From: Idiomarina aquatica
GTDB lineage: Bacteria; Pseudomonadota; Gammaproteobacteria; Enterobacterales; Alteromonadaceae
Reading direction: 5' to 3'
NCBI RefSeq assembly: GCF_003987185.1
Contig: NZ_PIPS01000004.1
Location: 62,001 to 126,000, forward strand
DNA length: 64,000 nucleotides
Part shown: one piece after another, positions 58,134 through 64,000 of the stretch
Numbering within the stretch: the stretch's first letter is position 1
How the letters are laid out: every line of letters starts with the position of its first letter
Notes under the pieces: model-generated
Seen by the model: only the letters and a program-made list of their open reading frames with translations
Databases searched by the model: none
Told to the model about the DNA's origin: nothing
Made by a program: the position numbers and the translations under genes

Positions 58134-59339
58134 ATGGAAATACCGGTTCTGCTGGCCATTGTTGCGGGGTTATGGCTCTTGCTCGTGCTCGCCGGTGGAT
58201 TAGAAGCGCTCAAGCACCGCTTGTTGGTCAACCGTATTCCAGTAAGAGTTCACGTTAATGGCACCCGCGGCAAAACCAGCGTTACTCGGCTGATAGCCGC
58301 AGGCCTGCGAGCCGGTGGTAAAAGGGTTTGCGCCAAAACTACTGGCTCCGCCGCCGCAGTGACTGACCCCGATGGCCGCGAGTTTCCCATCTACCGCATC
58401 AGCGGTGCCAACATCATCGAGCAAATGCGAACCCTCAAACGCATGGCCAAACTCAAACCAGAAATTGTGGTCATGGAGTGCATGGCTTTGCAACCACAGT
58501 ACCAGTCGTTGAGCGAGCTCAGAATGGTTCGCTCCAATGTTGGTGTTATCACCAATGCCCGCGCTGACCACCTCGATGTCATGGGGCCCGGTGAGGAAGA
58601 TGTCGCTCTGGCATTGGCCGGAAGTACACCGGTAAACGGCAATTTATTTACCGCCGAGCGCGATTTACTGGCCATCTTTGAGCACGCCTGTCAGGATCGT
58701 AAGTCGCACTTACACGGCGTTACGCTGGACGAAGTCGATGCGATCTCAGACGACACCATGAGTCGCTTTCGTTATGCCGAACACAAGGAAAACGTCGCCC
58801 TCGCATTGAAAATATGTGAACACCTCGGGGTTGACCGTGACAAAGCGCTCGCAGGGATGACCGACTTGCAGCCGGAAGCCGGTGCCATGCAAGTGCTGCA
58901 CATCAATTATTTCCGTCGCGAAATCATCTTTGTTAACGCCTTTGCCGCCAATGACCCAGAATCGACCGGCAAAATATGGGAGAACATGGTCACTAAGTTT
59001 GGCGATGAACGCCGCAAAATCATGTTGATCAACTGCCGCGCCGACCGTCCTCACCGATCACAGCAAATGGCCGAAGAAGCCGTTAACTGGAGCGAGGCAG
59101 ATAAAGTCATACTGATGGGCTCGGGTTGTTTTGTCTTTGTTCGAAGCGCCGTTAAACACGGGCTGGATCCAGAAAAGGTATTGGTGCTTGAAGGCGGTGA
59201 AACCACCGATATCACCGAGACATTACTTGAGGAATCTGCTGGCAACGCACTGGTGGTTGGCATGTGTAACATTCACGGCGGCGGCGAAGAGGTCGCACGC
59301 TTCTTCCAGAACCGAGCCGTTAAAGAGGAAGATTTATGA
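58134..59339 (+). CDS. pgsB: Poly-gamma-glutamate synthase PgsB/CapB
   Basis: A 401-residue Mur-ligase-like enzyme. After one membrane helix (about 5-22) it has the ATP loop VNGTRGKTSVTR (41-52), KTTGSAAAVTD, MECMALQPQYQ, NARADHLDVMGP, EAGAMQVL, FVNAFAANDPEST and INCRADRPHRSQQ. These align block by block with Bacillus subtilis PgsB. It should activate the gamma-carboxyl of glutamate and extend the polymer at the membrane. It overlaps pgsC by 4 bases. Confidence 0.95.
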   Translation: MEIPVLLAIVAGLWLLLVLAGGLEALKHRLLVNRIPVRVHVNGTRGKTSVTRLIAAGLRAGGKRVCAKTTGSAAAVTDPDGREFPIYRISGANIIEQMRTLKRMAKLKPEIVVMECMALQPQYQSLSELRMVRSNVGVITNARADHLDVMGPGEEDVALALAGSTPVNGNLFTAERDLLAIFEHACQDRKSHLHGVTLDEVDAISDDTMSRFRYAEHKENVALALKICEHLGVDRDKALAGMTDLQPEAGAMQVLHINYFRREIIFVNAFAANDPESTGKIWENMVTKFGDERRKIMLINCRADRPHRSQQMAEEAVNWSEADKVILMGSGCFVFVRSAVKHGLDPEKVLVLEGGETTDITETLLEESAGNALVVGMCNIHGGGEEVARFFQNRAVKEEDL

Positions 59340-59911
59340 TCGCGCTTAATATTCTGGCCGTTGCCATCGGCATCGGTTTGTTTTTCACCTTGTTACTTAC
59401 CCATACCTTAGGACTGGCCGCAGGAGGACTTGTCGTACCGGGTTATGTGGCATTACAACTCACCGACCCTCTGAGTCTTGCCATCACGTTATTAGCCGCA
59501 CTGATGACCTACCTCATCGTTAAAGTGATCGCCAGTTTTGCCATCATTTATGGCCGTCGCCAGACCATCATTATGATTCTAACCGGCTACCTGATTGCCG
59601 GACTGTTTGACTTGTTTATCGGCAACTTGGTCAACTGGGCCGATTTACAAATGATCGCCGGCGGCGACGGAGAACAAGCGCGAGTCGGCATGCTTGAGTC
59701 GACCATGCTGATGTCGGTGATGGAAAGTAGCATCATCGGCTATATCATCCCCGGTTTGATTGCCATTTGGTTCGAGCGCCAAGGCGTACTGCAAACTCTG
59801 TGTGGACTGGCGGTAACGGCGGTATTGGTGCGCTTAGCGTTGATCGTCATCATGCCCGAATCCCTACAAATGTACGAAGCAAGCCAAGCTTTCCAAATGC
59901 CCGGCTGGTAA
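59336..59911 (+). CDS. pgsC: Poly-gamma-glutamate biosynthesis membrane protein PgsC/CapC
   Basis: A 191-residue protein with about five helices. The PgsC hallmark GLAAGGLVVPGYVALQL (26-42) is repeated in weaker form as SIIGYIIPGLIAIWF (137-151). It is about 40 residues longer than B. subtilis PgsC. It forms the membrane part of the synthase with PgsB. It is translationally coupled to pgsB (ATGA). Confidence 0.93.
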   Translation: MIALNILAVAIGIGLFFTLLLTHTLGLAAGGLVVPGYVALQLTDPLSLAITLLAALMTYLIVKVIASFAIIYGRRQTIIMILTGYLIAGLFDLFIGNLVNWADLQMIAGGDGEQARVGMLESTMLMSVMESSIIGYIIPGLIAIWFERQGVLQTLCGLAVTAVLVRLALIVIMPESLQMYEASQAFQMPGW

Positions 59912-59924
59912 CAGGAGACCCGAA

Positions 59925-61076
59925 ATGAGCAGTTTTACTAAAATTTATTGGCGCTCTTCAGGTGTTCCAACCTGGGGCCTTATCTTTTTAATCGTTGTGG
60001 CCATTGTCACCATGGTCGCCGCCGAGAATATGAAACAACGCGACCCTGTGGTTGAAGAAAACTATGCCACCATGGTAAATGCAGCAAAAATTATGCGCGA
60101 AGGTATGAATGTGCTGCAACCATTGCGGGCGCAACTTGCGCCTATCAACCCAGAGTTTGATCCACAACGTTCAGGGCTGGTCGGGCTGGAAAACAGCATC
60201 GTGACCACCAACCACGGCGGCCGTGAGTCAAAGCAAACCACCATCAACCCCAACTGGGCTGCTGTTGCGGTTAAATTACTGGCCGAAGCTGGCGTACAAA
60301 AAGGGGACTTGGTTGCGGTAACGGTTTCCGGTTCGTTCCCGGCATTAAATCTAGCGGTGTATTCAGCACTTGAAGCAATGGAAGCGAACGCTGTGATTGT
60401 CGCTTCAGCATCGTCGTCACAGTGGGGCGCGAATGTCCCCAATTTCCTCTGGCTTGATATGGAGCGCAAACTTCGCGACGCCGGCGTCATTTCTTTACAC
60501 GCTGAATACGCATCCATCGGCGGTATTGAAGACCGGGGCGTCGGCATTCCTGAGGAAGGCCTCCAGTCCATCAAGCAGTCGATTAATCGCGCCGATGTAA
60601 AATTCATTGACCCGGCCAATTACCAGGAAGCGGTAGCGGACCGTATCGCGATTTTCCGTGAGTATTCCGCCGAGAGAAGTTACAAGGCTTACATTAATGT
60701 CGGCGGCGGCGCCACAGTGGTTGGGCCCCCCGGTATCGACGACATGTTCAGTTCCGGTTTGCAAAAAGATGCGCCGGCGCGAGCCTTTGCCGTCGAGACC
60801 GTAATGGGTTACTTCCTTAAAGAGGACATTCCGGGCATCCACTTTATTGGCATCAAAACCATGGCAGAACGCCACGGCCTGCCGCTTATGCCGCAGCAAG
60901 CGGTACCCGTGGGGAATGGCGGTATATATTCAGCAACCACCTACAACCGTTGGTTAGCACTGGGGCTTGCGGTTGGCCTGTTCGCACTCACCTGGCTGAT
61001 CGTTCGCTCCGCTCGTATTACCAGCCTGTGGCAACGTTCTGGCCACAGTGGCAAGGGCACCAAACCGATGGTGTAA
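59925..61076 (+). CDS. pgsW: Poly-gamma-glutamate system protein PgsW
   Basis: A 383-residue protein with one membrane helix at each end (about 18-35 and 343-362) and a large domain between them, presumably outside the inner membrane. Recognisable parts are GLENSIVTTNHGGRESKQTTINPNWAA, VAVTVSGSFPALNLA, ASASSSQWGAN, YINVGGGATVVG and IHFIGIKTMAERHGLP. The family is defined by its place with pgsB and pgsC; its biochemical role is unknown. CAGGAGACC lies before the ATG, 13 bases after pgsC. It takes the place where pgsA/capA stands in Bacillus. Confidence 0.88.
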   Translation: MSSFTKIYWRSSGVPTWGLIFLIVVAIVTMVAAENMKQRDPVVEENYATMVNAAKIMREGMNVLQPLRAQLAPINPEFDPQRSGLVGLENSIVTTNHGGRESKQTTINPNWAAVAVKLLAEAGVQKGDLVAVTVSGSFPALNLAVYSALEAMEANAVIVASASSSQWGANVPNFLWLDMERKLRDAGVISLHAEYASIGGIEDRGVGIPEEGLQSIKQSINRADVKFIDPANYQEAVADRIAIFREYSAERSYKAYINVGGGATVVGPPGIDDMFSSGLQKDAPARAFAVETVMGYFLKEDIPGIHFIGIKTMAERHGLPLMPQQAVPVGNGGIYSATTYNRWLALGLAVGLFALTWLIVRSARITSLWQRSGHSGKGTKPMV

Positions 61077-61100
61077 ACCCCACCCTGGTGTTAAATCAAA

Positions 61101-61129
61101 CAAAGGCCCTATTTTTGATAGGGCCTTTG
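61101..61129 (+). terminator. Hairpin after pgsW
   Basis: A perfect 12-bp stem (CAAAGGCCCTAT with ATAGGGCCTTTG) around a TTTTG loop, 24 bases after the pgsW stop. There is no T-run behind it, so termination may be Rho-assisted or the hairpin may protect the 3' end. Confidence 0.6.
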
Positions 61130-61187
61130 CATATTTGGCCGATTTCGACAAGACTAAGTACAACATGTACCAGCAAAGGAATGGGCT

Positions 61188-61955
61188 ATGGACCAACGTC
61201 TAACCAACAAAGTTGCCATCATCACGGGCGGTGCCGCGGGGATTGGTAAGGCAACCGCAGAGCTGTTTTTAAAGCACGGCGCGCGCGTCATGTTAGTCGA
61301 CATTAACGCCGAACAATTAGCCGCAACAGCCGATGAGCTAAACAGTCCTGATGTTCGTTGGGTCGCTGCAGACGTCGCTGACGAAGCGGCGGTTAAAGAT
61401 TATGTCAACCAGACACTGGACCAGTTCGGTCGCATTGACGTGTTTTTCAACAATGCGGGCATTGAAGGAAAAATGGGCCCTATCACCGAACAAAGCATGG
61501 AGAATTTTGACCGCGTTATGGCGGTGAACGTTCGGGGTGCATTTCTGGGGCTTAAATACGTTCTCAAGCAAATGCTGAAACAAGGTTCCGGTAGCGTGAT
61601 TAATATGTCGTCCGTGGCCGGACTGGATGGTACCGCAACGGCTGCCCCCTATGTCACCTCGAAGCATGCGGTAACCGGCCTGTCAAAGTGTGCGGCTCTG
61701 GAAGTGGCCAGCCACAATATTCGCGTTAACTCCGTACACCCGTCGCCGATTAATACCCGCATGATGCGCTCTATTGAAGAATTATTCAGCCCGGGGCACC
61801 CCGAAGAGGCCAAGCAGAAACTGGAGCGCGGCGTACCCTTAGGGCGTTATGGCGAGTCCGAAGAAGTCGCTAATTTGGTTCTGTTTTTAGCGTCTGACGA
61901 GAGCAGTTATATCACCGGCAGCGCTTATCGTGTTGACGGCGGCATGGGCGCATGA
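61188..61955 (+). CDS. Short-chain dehydrogenase/reductase
   Basis: A 255-residue classical SDR. The cofactor loop is TGGAAGIG (13-20), NNAG is at 88-91, and the catalytic Ser142, Tyr155 and Lys159 are in SSVAG and YVTSK. Asp38 after the second strand (MLVDIN) favours NAD(H). It ends YITGSAYRVDGGMGA. Substrate unknown. It overlaps the HlyD gene by 4 bases (ATGA), so it belongs to the efflux operon. Confidence 0.92.
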   Translation: MDQRLTNKVAIITGGAAGIGKATAELFLKHGARVMLVDINAEQLAATADELNSPDVRWVAADVADEAAVKDYVNQTLDQFGRIDVFFNNAGIEGKMGPITEQSMENFDRVMAVNVRGAFLGLKYVLKQMLKQGSGSVINMSSVAGLDGTATAAPYVTSKHAVTGLSKCAALEVASHNIRVNSVHPSPINTRMMRSIEELFSPGHPEEAKQKLERGVPLGRYGESEEVANLVLFLASDESSYITGSAYRVDGGMGA

Positions 61956-63007
61956 ACAAACGATCATTAGCTATCGCGGTTGGCATTCTGTTGATTGCGA
62001 CCTTTTTTTATCTTGGCTTACAAGATGACGATACCGCCTATCCCGATATCGTCAGTGGTAATGGCCGTATTGAAGCCGTTGAAATTAATATTGCCACCAA
62101 AGTCGCCGGGCGACTTGAGCAACTATGGGTCAGCGAGGGCGATTTTGTGTTGGCCGGCGATGAGCTTGCTAAAATGGATACCACAACCCTTGAAGCGGAA
62201 CATCACCAGACTGCGGCTCAACTGCGACAAGCGCAGGCTGCAATCGAGGCGGCGGCCAGCCAGGTTAAGCAACGACAGGCTGAACAGCAAGCAGCGCAGG
62301 CATTGGTAAAGCAGCGGTTGGCGGAACAGACGCTCAGCCAAAAACGATTGCAACGTATCAAAACGCTGTCAGAACAAGGTTCGGTGTCATCGCAAGATTT
62401 AGATGATGCTCAGGCAGCTGTTATCAGTGCCGACGCAGCCATTGCCGCTGCTCAGTCACAGCTTGCAGCCAGTGACGCAGCAATACAAACCGCCTTATCA
62501 CAACTCAGCAGCGCCGAAGCAGCGGCTGAAGCGACGGCTGCCACGCTCGATCGTGTTCAGGCCGAAATTGACGATAGTATGCTGTACGCGCCCCGCGACG
62601 GTCGTATTCAATACATTGTCGCTCATCCCGGCGAGGTTGTGCCTGCGGGAGGCCGCATCATTAATATGGTCGATGTCAGCGATGTCTACATGACCTTTTT
62701 CCTGCCAACTTCGGCGATTGGTCGAATTTCCTTAGGCAGTGAAGCGCGAATTGTTCTTGATGCCCTGCCGGAATACAAGGTTCCTGCTTACATCAGCTTT
62801 ATCTCCGACGTCGCTCAGTTCACCCCGAAAACTGTCGAAACCCGTGAAGAACGGGAAAAGCTGATGTTCCGCGTACGCGCCAGTATTAAAAAGTCGTTAT
62901 TGGAGAAACACCTCGAGCAGGTGAAAACGGGGCTACCCGGAATCGCCTACGTAAAATTTGACAGCAGAACAAGCTGGCCCCCAGAGTTACAAACGGAGCT
63001 CGACTAA
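61952..63007 (+). CDS. HlyD/YbhG-type membrane fusion protein
   Basis: A 351-residue periplasmic adaptor with an N-terminal membrane anchor (about 6-22). The first lipoyl half is NGRIEAVEINIATKVAGRLEQLWVSEGD. A long Ala/Gln-rich coiled-coil hairpin (about 85-210) follows, then the second lipoyl half APRDGRIQYIVAHPGEVVPAGG and a beta-barrel. It joins an inner-membrane ABC exporter to an outer-membrane channel. The following ABC gene starts on its stop codon (TAATG). Confidence 0.93.
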   Translation: MNKRSLAIAVGILLIATFFYLGLQDDDTAYPDIVSGNGRIEAVEINIATKVAGRLEQLWVSEGDFVLAGDELAKMDTTTLEAEHHQTAAQLRQAQAAIEAAASQVKQRQAEQQAAQALVKQRLAEQTLSQKRLQRIKTLSEQGSVSSQDLDDAQAAVISADAAIAAAQSQLAASDAAIQTALSQLSSAEAAAEATAATLDRVQAEIDDSMLYAPRDGRIQYIVAHPGEVVPAGGRIINMVDVSDVYMTFFLPTSAIGRISLGSEARIVLDALPEYKVPAYISFISDVAQFTPKTVETREEREKLMFRVRASIKKSLLEKHLEQVKTGLPGIAYVKFDSRTSWPPELQTELD

Positions 63008-64000
63008 TGCATGCTGGATTGGTCGTTTCGGCGACTGACCTGTGTTATCACTATCGAAAAACCACCGCGCTCAATGGCATCTCGCTGGCGATTCCGCGAG
63101 GCCAACTTTGCGGCTTTATCGGCCCCGACGGGGTCGGCAAATCGACGTTATTATCCCTAATCGCCGGCGCCCGCGCAGTTCAGCGCGGCCAGTTGCAAGT
63201 CCTTGCACAGGACATTACTTCGCGACGATCGCGAAAGCTATTGATGCGGCAGATCGCCTATATGCCACAAGGGCTCGGGAAAAACCTTTATCCAACGCTG
63301 TCGGTACTGGAGAACTTAACGTTTTTTGCCAAACTCTTCGCCATTCCTGCCAAGCAGCGAGACGAACGGGTCAAACGGCTGCTAACCGCGACTGACTTGT
63401 GGTCGTTTCGTCACCGCCCCAGTGGCAAATTATCGGGCGGAATGAAACAAAAGCTTGGCCTTTGCTGTGCGCTGGTTCATAACCCCGATTTACTCCTGTT
63501 AGACGAGCCCACCACGGGTGTTGACCCCCTTTCACGCCGGCAGTTCTGGAAACTGATCAGTGAAATACGTCAACAGCAGCCTGATATCAGTATTATTGTT
63601 GCCACCGCTTATATGGAAGAGGCTGAACAGTTCGACTGGCTGGCCACCATTAACAACGGCCAATTACTCACCAGTGGCAAACCTGCGCAATTATTGGCAG
63701 ACACCCAGACGACCTCGCTGGAGCAGGCCTTTATGCGGCTGCTTGGGGTAACGTCTCAAGCAACCCCGAATCCACCGCAACCCCGACCCGAACACGACCG
63801 GGCTATCGCCATAGAAGCACAGCACCTGACGCTTAAGTTTGGAGCGTTTACGGCGGTTGATGACGCCAGTTTTCGGATCAATAAAGGCGAAATTTTTGGT
63901 TTTCTCGGTTCCAACGGTTGCGGCAAAACCACCACCATGAAAATGCTTACCGGGCTACTACCACCAACCTCCGGCAGTGCTGCACTGTTTGGTCAGCCGA
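63007..64000 (+). CDS. Tandem ABC transporter ATP-binding protein (YbhF-like), 3' truncated by window
   Basis: The frame opens at ATG 63007, which overlaps the HlyD stop, and runs to the window edge (331 codons). The first nucleotide-binding domain has Walker A GPDGVGKST (39-47), signature LSGGMKQKLG and Walker B LLLLDEPTTGVDP. A second domain begins after a linker rich in Pro and has Walker A GSNGCGKTT at 301-309. Two fused ATPases next to an HlyD adaptor match YbhF of the YbhGFSR drug and cation exporter. The permeases should follow outside the window. Confidence 0.93.
   Translation, partial: MHAGLVVSATDLCYHYRKTTALNGISLAIPRGQLCGFIGPDGVGKSTLLSLIAGARAVQRGQLQVLAQDITSRRSRKLLMRQIAYMPQGLGKNLYPTLSVLENLTFFAKLFAIPAKQRDERVKRLLTATDLWSFRHRPSGKLSGGMKQKLGLCCALVHNPDLLLLDEPTTGVDPLSRRQFWKLISEIRQQQPDISIIVATAYMEEAEQFDWLATINNGQLLTSGKPAQLLADTQTTSLEQAFMRLLGVTSQATPNPPQPRPEHDRAIAIEAQHLTLKFGAFTAVDDASFRINKGEIFGFLGSNGCGKTTTMKMLTGLLPPTSGSAALFGQP

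Overview
The window is a compact stretch of chromosome from a Gram-negative gammaproteobacterium, most likely a marine member of the Alteromonadales close to Idiomarina. This assignment rests on gene content and order, not on a database search. The pointers are: rhlB and a Ppx/GppA gene divergent from trxA and rho; ubiE-ubiJ-ubiB-tatABCD; gmk-rpoZ-spoT; several TonB-dependent receptors with typical plug and barrel ends; a Mg-type HemB; and no sugar-uptake genes. Genes are densely packed, often with ATGA overlaps. No gene-free stretch exceeds 300 bases. I see no rRNA, tRNA, insertion sequence, prophage or CRISPR array. Both ends are cut: a GGDEF-EAL protein enters at the left edge and a two-domain ABC ATPase leaves at the right edge.

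Layout. 1-10 kb: EAL domain tail; a leftward hemH-osmC-protease-hypothetical group; DedA-type and CNNM-type membrane proteins; a TauE/SafE permease; trhO; dps; and a large TonB-dependent receptor. A double palindrome lies in front of the receptor. 10-15.3 kb: a DUF3185-like small membrane protein, then a leftward four-gene thiamin-acquisition operon (outer-membrane receptor, PnuT, kinase-like protein, MFS transporter) behind a clear promoter and TPP riboswitch. 15.3-22.7 kb: rho-ubiD-fre, trxA, rhlB-ppx/gppA, hemB. 22.7-29.6 kb: ubiE-ubiJ-ubiB-tatABCD followed by a translationally coupled membrane diguanylate cyclase. 29.7-39.1 kb: GNAT/nitrilase-trmH-recG, an NhaC-type antiporter, spoT-ridA and gmk-rpoZ. 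Compared with the E. coli gmk-rpoZ-spoT-trmH-recG operon this set is broken up, and a terminator separates rpoZ from spoT.

39-51.7 kb: a CynX-type MFS transporter, a TetR regulator divergent from a BetT-size BCCT transporter, sbcDC with a very glutamine-rich SbcC, a MaoC-like protein, then a leftward GAF / three-domain lipoprotein / nsrR / amidohydrolase group. 51.7-58 kb: a Fur-controlled FecA-like siderophore receptor, an ATP-grasp protein divergent from a DASS transporter, yjdM (phnA), and a secreted nucleotide pyrophosphatase-type hydrolase. 58-61.1 kb: pgsB-pgsC-pgsW, a poly-gamma-glutamate synthase-like operon preceded by a perfect 11-bp inverted repeat that abuts the ribosome binding site. 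61.1-64 kb: a short-chain dehydrogenase coupled to an HlyD-type adaptor and a tandem ABC ATPase.

The least explained elements are the pgsBCW operon with its leader hairpin, the double TGACATATGTCA palindrome upstream of the first receptor, the MFS transporter and odd kinase in the thiamin operon, and the GAF/lipoprotein/nsrR/amidohydrolase group.
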